DNA of 48,071 bases from Rudaea sp. Lineage in GTDB: Bacteria > Pseudomonadota > Gammaproteobacteria > Xanthomonadales > Rhodanobacteraceae. This document shows, one piece after another, positions 24,830 through 32,819 of this stretch; positions within the stretch are counted from its first letter, which is position 1, and every line of letters begins with the position of its first letter. Location: contig JANWJJ010000020.1 in NCBI GenBank assembly GCA_025451955.1, forward strand, positions 1-48,071, written 5' to 3'. A program made the position numbers and the translations under genes. Below the pieces are notes generated by a model. That model was not told the DNA's origin. It did no database searches and worked only from the letters and a program-made list of their open reading frames with translations.

Positions 24830-25945
24830 ATGGATACCGGAATTTTCCGCCTACCAATTCACCGCTGGCTTGCTCTCGCCGTACTGGCGCTGGCCGCGTG
24901 CGCCTCTGCCCAGGCGGCTGGCAACGCTGCCGTGCCCTACGCAATTCGCCTGCAACAGGCCAGTGCGGCCGTCGCCGGCTGGACCCTGGCGATCGACGGC
25001 GAGTGGGCGACGCAATGCCCACCGGCGCTTGAAAGCGTGGGCCTGGATGGCAACGACCTGCGCATCGATGCGCGCTCGGCATTGGGATTATGCGCACGCC
25101 AGGCGACGCCTTACTCCATCGAAGTCAATCCGACCTTGGCGCTGAACCGGCCAAATCTGACGCCGGGGATTTATCACGTGAGTTTCTATGCCGCCGACGG
25201 CGCCCAGGCGCGGCCGAAACTGCGCGCGTTCGCACTCGTCGATCGCAGCTTGCCGGATGCTGCGTCGATCACACCGGAAACCGGATTCTGGTGGAGCACC
25301 CAATCCGGCACGGCGGAAACCGACCGCAGCATTCTCAGCCTGGAATTGCAGAACGGCCAGCTCAGCGTCGCCCTGCTCAGCTACGACACGGCCGGTCAGC
25401 CGACTTGGTATTTCGGTGCGGGACCATTCGCCGGCCGCACCGCGCATGTGCCGCTGCTGCGTCTGGCTGGCGGCAGCGATCCGTTCTCGCCGGTGGCCAC
25501 AAACCTGCATGGCGAACCTGCGCTGACGCTTGACCTGCAGTTTGCCTCAAGCGCCCACGCGGCGGCCTGGCTCGGTCGCAGCGAAGGCAGCGTCGACGAT
25601 TCCAGTCTGCGCTTGCAGCCGATGGATCTGGTGCGACTGCCACTGGCTGAATCCGCCGACGGCGGCGCCTGGCAGGGCGATTGGGTCTTGGTCAAAGACG
25701 CTGGCGGCACGCCGCAACGCTTGCGCCTGGATCGTTTCCAGACACTCGACGCAAATCATTTCCAGCTTGACGACAGCGCCAACGGTTTCAGCCTGGCCTG
25801 TACGCGCGACGCCACGCGACCCGACCTGCCACCGTCGTCGTGTTCACTACATCAAGCCGACGGCAGTGAATCCGCAGTTTTCGATTCCGTGGCCATCGCG
25901 CGCATGGATGGCGTGGCGGTACACCTGCTGCGAATTTCGCCTTAA
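24830..25945 (+). CDS. Putative lipoprotein with PTWY-type beta domain
   Basis: 371 residues. ATG 24830 opens a signal sequence with a LAAC lipobox (Cys24); cleavage at AQA-29 by the general signal peptidase is the alternative. After an N-terminal domain with two cysteines, the motif ETGFWWSTQSG...LSLELQNGQLSVALLSYDT, then AGQPTWYFGAGPF, appears. I recognise this WW...YDxxGxPTWY pattern from many exported proteins of Xanthomonadales, where it often occurs in several copies; here there is one clear copy and a weaker later one (GGAWQGDWVLVKDAGGTPQRL). No function known. Its stop overlaps the stop of the convergent AhpD-like gene (25942-25945, TTAA). Confidence 0.7.
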   Translation: MDTGIFRLPIHRWLALAVLALAACASAQAAGNAAVPYAIRLQQASAAVAGWTLAIDGEWATQCPPALESVGLDGNDLRIDARSALGLCARQATPYSIEVNPTLALNRPNLTPGIYHVSFYAADGAQARPKLRAFALVDRSLPDAASITPETGFWWSTQSGTAETDRSILSLELQNGQLSVALLSYDTAGQPTWYFGAGPFAGRTAHVPLLRLAGGSDPFSPVATNLHGEPALTLDLQFASSAHAAAWLGRSEGSVDDSSLRLQPMDLVRLPLAESADGGAWQGDWVLVKDAGGTPQRLRLDRFQTLDANHFQLDDSANGFSLACTRDATRPDLPPSSCSLHQADGSESAVFDSVAIARMDGVAVHLLRISP

Positions 25946-26301
25946 GCCGCAGGCGATTCGCGTTCGAGCGTATCCAGAAAATCCACCGCACGGCGCAAAT
26001 GCGGAATCACGATTGAGCCGCCGACCACCAATCCGACGCTGAATACCTCGAAGAACTCGTCGCGATTCACGCCGGCATTGCGACACTCGGCGATGTGATA
26101 GCTGATGCAATCGTCGCAACGCAACACCAGGGAAGCGACGAGGCCAAGCATCTCCTTGGTCTTCGCCGGCAGTGCGCCGTCCTTGTAGGTCTGTGTGTCG
26201 AGCGCGAAAAAACGCCGCACAACCTGATTGTCTTCGCCCAGGATGCGCGCGTTCATGCGCTGGCGGAACTCGGCGAACTCGCTGACCCGATCGCCGCTCA
26301 T
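25942..26301 (-). CDS. Carboxymuconolactone decarboxylase / AhpD-like protein
   Basis: 119 residues from ATG 26301, which overlaps the glutaredoxin stop (ATGA); the frame runs much further upstream but antisense-like in composition. All-helical AhpD-like domain: ALPAKTKEMLGLVASLVLRCDDCISYHIAECRNAGVNRDEFFEVF. CDDC with a following histidine (Cys62, Cys65, His69) is the redox centre of the alkylhydroperoxidase AhpD family. It likely acts as a cytoplasmic thiol-disulphide or peroxide-handling protein. Coupling to glutaredoxin fits a thiol-redox job. True carboxymuconolactone decarboxylase activity is unlikely given the CxxC. Confidence 0.86.
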   Translation of the reverse strand: MSGDRVSEFAEFRQRMNARILGEDNQVVRRFFALDTQTYKDGALPAKTKEMLGLVASLVLRCDDCISYHIAECRNAGVNRDEFFEVFSVGLVVGGSIVIPHLRRAVDFLDTLERESPAA

Positions 26302-26558
26302 GCCGGATGGCCGATCAGTTTCGTCAGTTCGCCGCTGCGCTCGGCCGCGACCAGATCGTCGTAGCCGCCGACGTGATGATCGTCGATGAAAATCTGCGGC
26401 ACCGTGCGCCGCTGCGCGCGTTTGAGCATCTCGTCGCGCCGCGCGGCGTCGATGTCGACGCGAATCTCGGCGTAATCCAGGCCCTTGCTCTTGAGCAGGT
26501 TTTTCGCTGCCACGCAGTAGGCGCAATTCGCACCGGTATAAATTTCGACTTTGGCCAT
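26298..26558 (-). CDS. grxC: Glutaredoxin 3
   Basis: 86 residues, the usual size for bacterial Grx3. A thioredoxin-fold with dithiol site CAYC (Cys12, Cys15) near the N-terminus, TVPQIFID containing the cis-proline, and HVGGYDDLVAAERSGELTKLI for glutathione binding. It reduces protein disulphides and mixed disulphides with glutathione in the cytoplasm. The start ATG at 26558 has AGGA upstream. First gene of a two-gene redox unit with the AhpD-like protein; divergent from bepA across about 190 bp that shows no other feature. Confidence 0.93.
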   Translation of the reverse strand: MAKVEIYTGANCAYCVAAKNLLKSKGLDYAEIRVDIDAARRDEMLKRAQRRTVPQIFIDDHHVGGYDDLVAAERSGELTKLIGHPA

Positions 26559-26751
26559 GTTTCGCTGTCCTGTACGGGTATCGCCGCGATATATGGTGCG
26601 TCGCCGCGCCGGCACAAGTCCAGTCCGGGGCGAATGCTGCCCTTGTCCGCTCGGGTTAACCGCGGCTGAGCGCCGGTTTCCGACCGGTGGCCGCGAACCA
26701 AACTCTGCGCTATGGTGTCCCATGACAATGACCGTTTCGTCCGGTATTCCG

Positions 26752-28473
26752 ATGGTGCGCATCAACTCCGCTGTTTTCCTGTTCGGCCTGGCCTGCACCC
26801 TGCTCGCCGGCACACCGGCGCGTGCGGTGGATACGCAACTGCCGAGCATGGGCAGTTCGGCGGGTGCCATCGCGTCGCCGGAGGAACAGCGCCAATACGG
26901 ATTCTACGTGCTGCACGAGTTGCGCAATCAGGGTCAGGTACTCGACGACGCCTTGCTCAGCGATTACATCAACACCCTGGGTTACAAGCTCGTCGCCTAC
27001 AGTCCGCAGCCGGATCAAGCATTCACGTTCTTCGTGGTGCGCGATCCCTCGATCAATGCCTTTGCCCTGCCCGGCGGCTTCGTCGGCGTCAACGCCGGCC
27101 TGATAACGACCACGACGAACGAGAACGAACTCGCCGCTGTTCTCGCGCACGAGATTTCGCACATCACCCAGCAGCACCTGGTGCGCGCGGTCGAGGCCGA
27201 GCAGAAATATGCGCCCTTGATGATACTGGCGATGGTCGGAGCCATCGTCGCCTCCGCGCATCAAAGTCCCTACAGCACGAGCAATTCCGACATCGGCGCG
27301 ATCGCCACCGCGCAAGGTCTGGTCGAACAGATGCAGATCAACTTCACCCGCGCCGACGAAACCGAGGCCGACCGCGTCGGCATCCAGACCCTGGCCAAGG
27401 CCAATTTCGATCCGGATGCGATGGCGGAATTCTTCGAACGCATGCAGCGTGCATTGCGTCCCGGCTTCGACGAAAACGACGTGCCCGCGCTGTTGATGGA
27501 TCACCCGGTCACGCTCGAACGCATCAGCGAAGCCAAGGCGCGCGCCGAGGCGGTGAAGAAGGAAGAACAGCAACGTCGCGCCATGCTCAGCACCGACGCG
27601 GCCAAGACACCCGGGGCAGTGCATCTGCTGCTGCCGGCATCGCTCAAACAGGCATCCGGCGCGGCACTTGCCGAATCGGCGCGCCCGGCCGAGAGCCGCG
27701 AACAGCAACGCGCTCGCGCGGAAGCCTATTACGAGCTGATGCGCGAACGCGCCCGTGTGCTGGCGTCGGATCAATCAACCAAGACAGCCGCCTATTACGC
27801 CGACAATCTGCGCAACGATCCCGCGTTCAATACGCTGTCGAATCGCTATGGTTATGCGCTCGCGCTGGTGCGCGCCGGCGACGCGAAAAAGGGCCGCGAG
27901 GTAGCGGAAAAACTCGCAGCCGAACAGCCGCGCAATCTCGTCCTGCAACTGGCCGCCGGCAATGCGGAGCTGATGTCCGGCACACGCGACGCGGCCCTGC
28001 AACGCTATGCGCGACTGGAACCGGACTATCCGGACAACCGTGCCCTGGTGCTGGCGCATGCCGAAGCGTTGTTGTACGACAACGACAAGGCCAGCGCCAA
28101 GCACGCCCAGGATCTGCTGCGGCCGCAACTGTCCCGCGACGACGAAGATCCACAGTTGCAGGTTACCTTCGCCCGCGCCTGCGAACTCGCCGGCGATCCA
28201 GTGCGCGCTGGCGAGGCGCATGCCACCGCCGCTTACCTGAATGGCCGCGCCGAGGATGCGCTGAACCAGTTGAAACAGATCGCCAAACGCAGCGATCTGA
28301 ATTACTACCAGCGCACTCGCGTCGAAGCGCTGATCGCGCAGATGACGCCCCTCGTGCTCGATCTGCGCCGGCACAAAATCAAGCCCGAGGATCAGGGCAA
28401 GTTCGCGCCGGCGCAATCCGCGAACCCGCCATCCATCGAATTGTCATTGCATCGTAACAATCTGCCGCTGTAA
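26752..28473 (+). CDS. bepA: Periplasmic M48 metallopeptidase with TPR domain (BepA-like)
   Basis: 573 residues if started at ATG 26752, which gives the cleanest signal peptide (MVRINSAVFLFGLACTLLAGTPARA); ATGs at 26722 and 26728 are in frame and cannot be excluded, and no ribosome site decides it. The zinc site HEISH begins at residue 133, and the third ligand is in ETEADRVG. The C-terminal half is alpha-helical with TPR-like repeats (RYGYALALVRAGDAKKGREVAEKLAAEQP, RALVLAHAEALLYDNDKASAKHAQDLL). BepA is a periplasmic chaperone-protease that assists and polices outer membrane protein and LptD assembly. Its stop codon lies inside the Pho box of phoB. Confidence 0.88.
   Translation: MVRINSAVFLFGLACTLLAGTPARAVDTQLPSMGSSAGAIASPEEQRQYGFYVLHELRNQGQVLDDALLSDYINTLGYKLVAYSPQPDQAFTFFVVRDPSINAFALPGGFVGVNAGLITTTTNENELAAVLAHEISHITQQHLVRAVEAEQKYAPLMILAMVGAIVASAHQSPYSTSNSDIGAIATAQGLVEQMQINFTRADETEADRVGIQTLAKANFDPDAMAEFFERMQRALRPGFDENDVPALLMDHPVTLERISEAKARAEAVKKEEQQRRAMLSTDAAKTPGAVHLLLPASLKQASGAALAESARPAESREQQRARAEAYYELMRERARVLASDQSTKTAAYYADNLRNDPAFNTLSNRYGYALALVRAGDAKKGREVAEKLAAEQPRNLVLQLAAGNAELMSGTRDAALQRYARLEPDYPDNRALVLAHAEALLYDNDKASAKHAQDLLRPQLSRDDEDPQLQVTFARACELAGDPVRAGEAHATAAYLNGRAEDALNQLKQIAKRSDLNYYQRTRVEALIAQMTPLVLDLRRHKIKPEDQGKFAPAQSANPPSIELSLHRNNLPL
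28441..28458 (+). promoter_or_regulatory. Possible second, weaker Pho box
   Basis: TTGTCAT-TGCA-TCGTAAC has the 7-4-7 spacing of a PhoB site; the first heptamer is near consensus, the second is poor. It is inside the last codons of bepA, upstream of the strong site. Confidence 0.3.
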
Positions 28474-28486
28474 TAACGCTGTCACA
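28468..28486 (+). promoter_or_regulatory. Pho box upstream of phoB
   Basis: CTGTAAT-AACG-CTGTCAC, two heptamers eleven bases apart, agrees with the PhoB consensus CTGTCAT-AWAW-CTGTCAY at nearly every position. It ends 29 bp before the phoB GTG and contains the bepA stop codon (28471-28473). The position fits autoactivation of phoBR under phosphate limitation. Confidence 0.75.
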
Positions 28487-28515
28487 GTGCGCCGACGGCG
28501 CGGAACGGACGCAAC

Positions 28516-29211
28516 GTGCAGAAACATATCCTGATCGTAGAAGACGAACCCGCCATCCGCGACATGGTCGCGTTTGCGCTGCGCAAGGCCGACATGGAAC
28601 CGGCCCATGCCGCCGACGCACGCAGTGCGCAAAGCATGATCGCCGAGCGCGTGCCCGACCTGATCCTGCTTGACTGGATGCTGCCCGGCATGAGCGGACT
28701 GGATCTGGCGCGGCGTCTGCGCCGCGACGATCTCACTCGCGCCATACCGATCATCATGCTCACCGCGCGCGGCGAGGAAACCGACCGCGTCGGCGGCCTC
28801 GATGCCGGCGTGGACGATTACGTGGTGAAACCCTTTTCGCCGCGCGAATTGATCGCGCGCATCAATGCCGTGATCCGGCGCAGCCGCGGCAGCGACACCG
28901 AAGGCTCCATCGCCATCGGCCCGTTGAAGATCGACAGTGCCGCACACCGCGTTTATGCCGGCGATCAAAGCGTGTCGATCGGCCCGACCGAATACCGCCT
29001 TCTGCATTTTTTCATGACCCATCCGGAGCGCGTCTACGCGCGCAGCCAGTTGCTCGATTACGTCTGGGGCGGCAGCGTGTATGTCGAGGAACGCACGGTC
29101 GATGTGCACATCCGGCGCCTGCGCCAGACCCTCGAACCGTATGCCTGCGATGGCCTGTTGCAAACCGTGCGCGGCGCCGGTTATCGCTTCTCCGCGACGC
29201 CGGCCGCGTGA
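28516..29211 (+). CDS. phoB: Phosphate regulon response regulator PhoB
   Basis: 231 residues starting at GTG 28516, 42 bp after the bepA stop. Receiver domain with acidic pocket VEDE (residues 8-11), phosphoacceptor Asp53 in LLDWMLPG, Thr in MLTARGEE and Lys in VVKPFSPRE. The C-terminal OmpR-type winged helix has TEYRLLHFFMTHPERVYARSQLLDYVWG and VDVHIRRLRQTLEP. Length and motifs fit PhoB, which binds Pho boxes as a dimer and recruits sigma 70 RNA polymerase when phosphate is scarce. Paired with phoR 70 bp downstream, and preceded by its own Pho box. Confidence 0.95.
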   Translation: MQKHILIVEDEPAIRDMVAFALRKADMEPAHAADARSAQSMIAERVPDLILLDWMLPGMSGLDLARRLRRDDLTRAIPIIMLTARGEETDRVGGLDAGVDDYVVKPFSPRELIARINAVIRRSRGSDTEGSIAIGPLKIDSAAHRVYAGDQSVSIGPTEYRLLHFFMTHPERVYARSQLLDYVWGGSVYVEERTVDVHIRRLRQTLEPYACDGLLQTVRGAGYRFSATPAA

Positions 29212-29281
29212 ATCGCCGCACCCGCAATCCAGCCGCTGCAAACCCGATTGCCTGCGTTGCGGTTTGGTGAGAAAGTGACCG

Positions 29282-30604
29282 ATGCGTTTTGATTTCCTGC
29301 AAAGCCACGCTTGGCAAGTGTCGCTCGGACGCTTCGTGATCCTGCTCGCGAGCGCGTTCGGCGTCGGTCTGATCTGGCATGTGCAATTGTATACCGTGCT
29401 TGCCGCGCTGTTCGGATACTCGCTGTGGTCGCTGGTCAGCCTGTACCAGATCCAGTCCTGGCTGCATTCGCGGCAACGCCGTCCGCCGCCGGAAGATCGC
29501 GGCGTCTGGTCGGATATTTCTGCACATGTATACACCAGACTGCGTACCGAGCGCTCGCGCAAGCGTCGCCTGATTGCCTTATTGCGTGCGTTCCGCGAAG
29601 GCGCCGCCGCCCTGCCCGACGGCGTGATCGTGCTCACCCGCGGCCGCAGCATCGTCTGGTTCAACGAAGCGGCCGCGGCCCTGCTCGGACTATCCGCGCC
29701 ACGCGATCGGCGTGCGCATATCGATGCCTTTCTGCCGGCGCCTGCACGGGAATGGATTACCCGGGAACCGGCGCAGGAGCCGCTGCGCGATGCCGCTTCG
29801 GCACGCGATGCGAGCCAGCATCTATCGTTCCGGCTGATCCCGTATTCGCACGAGCACATGCTGCTGGTGGTGCGCGACGTGACGCCGCTGGCGCGACTCG
29901 AGCAGGTGCGTCGCGATTTCGTCGCCAATGTTTCGCACGAGTTGCGCACGCCGCTGACGGTATTGCATGGCTATCTGGAAATGCTCGAGCCCGAAACCGC
30001 GCCGCAGCTCGCACCAATCATCGCCGATCTGCGCGGTCAATCGCGGCGCATGACCCAGATCGTCGAGGATCTGCTGACGCTATCGCGACTCGAGGCGCAG
30101 CAACAACCGGCGGACGAACGCGTGCCGATGCGGGCGCTGCTGGCGACGCTCAAGCGCGAGGCCGACGGGCTGTCGCAAAGCCGCCATCACATCAGTCTGG
30201 TGCGCACCTGTGAGCAGGATCTGCTCGGTTCGATCGATTATCTGCACAGCGCGTTCTCGAACTTGATCTCCAACGCGGTGCGCTACACGCCTGCCGGCGG
30301 CAGCATCGAGATTTCCTGGATGCCGATGCCCGGCAATGGCGCACGCTTTGCCGTGACCGACACCGGCGTCGGCATTCCGGCCGAGCATCTGCCGCGCATC
30401 AGCGAACGCTTCTACCGCGTCTCGACCAGTCGCTCGCGCGAAACCGGCGGCACCGGATTGGGCCTGTCGATCGTCAAACACGTGCTGCAGCGGCATCAGG
30501 CCCGACTCGAAATCGAGAGCAAAGCCGGCGTTGGCAGCAAGTTCTGCGGCGTGTTCGCAAGCGAGCGCCTGCTGCCGCCGCCGGGCCTGGATGAAACATC
30601 CTGA
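29282..30604 (+). CDS. phoR: Phosphate regulon sensor histidine kinase PhoR
   Basis: 440 residues. Two short N-terminal helices (residues 17-50) anchor it, with no large periplasmic domain, as in PhoR. A PAS region follows (ALPDGVIVLTRGRSIVWFNEAAAALLGL). The kinase core has phosphoacceptor His219 in NVSHELRTPLTVLHGY, N-box NLISNAVRYTPAGG, G1 DTGVGIP and G2 GGTGLGLSIVKHVL. PhoR phosphorylates PhoB and reads phosphate status through the Pst transporter and PhoU, which are not in the window. Ppk follows within 90 bp on the same strand, so one transcript through ppk and ppx is possible. Confidence 0.94.
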   Translation: MRFDFLQSHAWQVSLGRFVILLASAFGVGLIWHVQLYTVLAALFGYSLWSLVSLYQIQSWLHSRQRRPPPEDRGVWSDISAHVYTRLRTERSRKRRLIALLRAFREGAAALPDGVIVLTRGRSIVWFNEAAAALLGLSAPRDRRAHIDAFLPAPAREWITREPAQEPLRDAASARDASQHLSFRLIPYSHEHMLLVVRDVTPLARLEQVRRDFVANVSHELRTPLTVLHGYLEMLEPETAPQLAPIIADLRGQSRRMTQIVEDLLTLSRLEAQQQPADERVPMRALLATLKREADGLSQSRHHISLVRTCEQDLLGSIDYLHSAFSNLISNAVRYTPAGGSIEISWMPMPGNGARFAVTDTGVGIPAEHLPRISERFYRVSTSRSRETGGTGLGLSIVKHVLQRHQARLEIESKAGVGSKFCGVFASERLLPPPGLDETS

Positions 30605-30694
30605 GCGCGCGTGCGCCGTTTCGCTATGATGCAATCCGGCATCCATCGCGGCGCGGCCTTTGCGCACCGGTAAAGCACCCAGCGCTGCATACAA

Positions 30695-32767
30695 ATGACG
30701 ACCGCACCTGATCTGAAAAATCCGCAGCTCTACCTCAACCGCGAGCTGGCCCAGCTCGAATTCAATTTCCGCGTGCTCGCGCTGGCGCAGGATCCGGTCA
30801 CGCCGCTGCTGGAACGGCTGCGTTTCATGTGTATCTGCAATTCCAACCTCGATGAATTCTTCGAGGTGCAGGTGGCAATCCTGCGCCATCATGTCGCGTT
30901 CGGCGACGCGGTGCCGGGTGCCGACGGCCTGTCGCCGGGCGAGGTGCTCAGCCGCATCCGCAAGCGCGCACTGGAACTGGTGCGTGCGCAATACACGCTG
31001 TGGAACGACATCCTGCTGCCGGAACTCGAACGCGAAGGTATCAATTTTGTTTCGCGCGAGCGCTGGACGGTGAAACAGCAACGCTGGCTGCAAGGCTATT
31101 TCCAGAACGAGGTGCTGCCGGTGCTGTCGCCGCTCGGCCTCGATCCCGCGCATCCGTTTCCGCGCATTCTCAACAAGAGCCTGAACCTGATCGTCGCATT
31201 GCGCGGCCGCGATGCGTTCGGCCGCGAAGGCGACATGGCCCTGGTGCGCGCGCCGCGCTCGCTGCCGCGCATCGTGCGCCTGCCGCCGGAAGTCGGCACG
31301 CGCCCTTACGAGTTTGTTTTCCTGTCGAGCATCCTGCTGCAATTCGTCGACGAGTTGTTTCCCGGCATGCGGGTCAAAGGCGCATACCAGTTTCGCGTGA
31401 CTCGCAACAGCGAATTGTCCGTCGACGAGGAAGATGTCGAAAACCTCGCCCACGCCCTGCGCGACGAGTTGCGCGGACGCGGCTACGCCAAACCGGTACG
31501 GCTGGAGATCGCCGAGAGCTGCCCGAAAGCCGTCGCCGGATTCCTGATGCACAATTTCGAGCTTGGCGACAGCGAAATCTATCGCTGCGCCGGGCCGGTC
31601 AACGTGCATCGCGTGATTGCCATCTACGATCTGGTCGAGCGCCCCGACCTGAAGTTCCCGAAGTATACTCCGCGCCTCGCCGCGGCCGTCGCCGCCGAAC
31701 GCAATCTGTTCGAAGCCATCGCCGAACGCGATATCCTGCTGCATCATCCGTTCGAATCGTTCAGCGCGGTGACCGAACTGGTGAAGCAGGCCAGCCTCGA
31801 TCCGGACGTACTCGCGATCAAGCAGACGCTCTATCGCACCGGGCCGGATTCGCCGCTGGTGACCCTGTTGATCGACGCCGCGCGTGCCGGCAAGGACGTG
31901 ACCGTGGTCGTCGAACTGCGCGCGCGCTTCGATGAAGAGCGCAACATCGAATTCGCCAACCGCCTGCAGGAAGCCGGCGTGCAGGTCGTGTACGGCGTGG
32001 TCGGCTACAAGACCCACGCCAAAATGCTGCTGATCGTGCGCCGCGAGCAGGGGTTGCTTCGCCGCTATGTGCACTTGTCCACCGGCAACTACCATCACGT
32101 CACCTCGCGCCTGTACACCGATTTCGGTCTGATGACGGCCGACGCCGACATCGGCAGCGACACGCACAAGTTGTTCCAGCAGATTTCCGGACTCGGCCCG
32201 GTGATCCAGCTCAGGCGCCTGCTGCAATCGCCGTTCACCCTGCACAAGCGCGTGATGCAGATGATCGAGCGCGAGATCGCGCACGCGCAGGTGGGCAAAC
32301 CTGCACGCATCATCGCCAAGATCAATGCCTTGAACGAAGCCAGCGTGGTGGAACTTTTGTACAAAGCCTCGCGCGCCGGCGTGCAGATCGACCTGATCGT
32401 GCGCGGCGCCTGCACGCTCAAGCCCGGCATGCCCGGCGTATCCGAAAACATCCGCGTGCGCTCGATCGTCGGCCGCTTCCTCGAACACAGCCGCGTCTAC
32501 TGGTTTGCCAACGCCGGCACGCCGGAGATTTTCTGTTCCAGTGCCGACTGGATGGAACGCAACCTGCTGCGCCGGATTGAAGTATGTTTTCCGATTCTCG
32601 ATCCGGAACTCGCCCAGCGCGTCCACGACGAAGCGCTGGACAATTACCTGGCCGACAACCTGCACGCGTGGATCCTGCACGCCGATGGCCGCTACGAACG
32701 CGCGACGCCGGGCGAAGTCATGCCGCATTCCGCACAAACCGCGCTGCTGGCAAAGCTCTGCCAATGA
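30695..32767 (+). CDS. ppk: Polyphosphate kinase 1
   Basis: 690 residues, the usual Ppk1 length. Four domains in order: an N-terminal helical domain (LYLNRELAQLEFNFRVLALA), head domain, and two PLD-like catalytic domains. The autophosphorylated histidine is His441 in YKTHAKMLLIVRRE, and the second conserved one His598 in LEHSRVYWF. LSTGNYHHVTSRLYTDFG and SSADWMERNLLRRIEVCFPI are strongly conserved. It makes polyphosphate reversibly from ATP. Ppx follows after 52 bp. A TATGAT at 30625-30630 in the upstream gap could be a -10, but its -35 is poor, so read-through from phoBR is as likely. Confidence 0.96.
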   Translation: MTTAPDLKNPQLYLNRELAQLEFNFRVLALAQDPVTPLLERLRFMCICNSNLDEFFEVQVAILRHHVAFGDAVPGADGLSPGEVLSRIRKRALELVRAQYTLWNDILLPELEREGINFVSRERWTVKQQRWLQGYFQNEVLPVLSPLGLDPAHPFPRILNKSLNLIVALRGRDAFGREGDMALVRAPRSLPRIVRLPPEVGTRPYEFVFLSSILLQFVDELFPGMRVKGAYQFRVTRNSELSVDEEDVENLAHALRDELRGRGYAKPVRLEIAESCPKAVAGFLMHNFELGDSEIYRCAGPVNVHRVIAIYDLVERPDLKFPKYTPRLAAAVAAERNLFEAIAERDILLHHPFESFSAVTELVKQASLDPDVLAIKQTLYRTGPDSPLVTLLIDAARAGKDVTVVVELRARFDEERNIEFANRLQEAGVQVVYGVVGYKTHAKMLLIVRREQGLLRRYVHLSTGNYHHVTSRLYTDFGLMTADADIGSDTHKLFQQISGLGPVIQLRRLLQSPFTLHKRVMQMIEREIAHAQVGKPARIIAKINALNEASVVELLYKASRAGVQIDLIVRGACTLKPGMPGVSENIRVRSIVGRFLEHSRVYWFANAGTPEIFCSSADWMERNLLRRIEVCFPILDPELAQRVHDEALDNYLADNLHAWILHADGRYERATPGEVMPHSAQTALLAKLCQ

Positions 32768-32819
32768 GTGCCGCCGGCATGCTTACGCACCAGGTCGCAG
32801 CCGTGCCACAATCGGCACC

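Noticed and set aside
30080-32764. An 894-codon open frame on the minus strand opposite ppk and phoR
   Set aside because: High GC in third positions makes long antisense frames common. The product is rich in His, Gln and Arg with no recognisable domain, and it lies exactly opposite ppk, a well-conserved gene.
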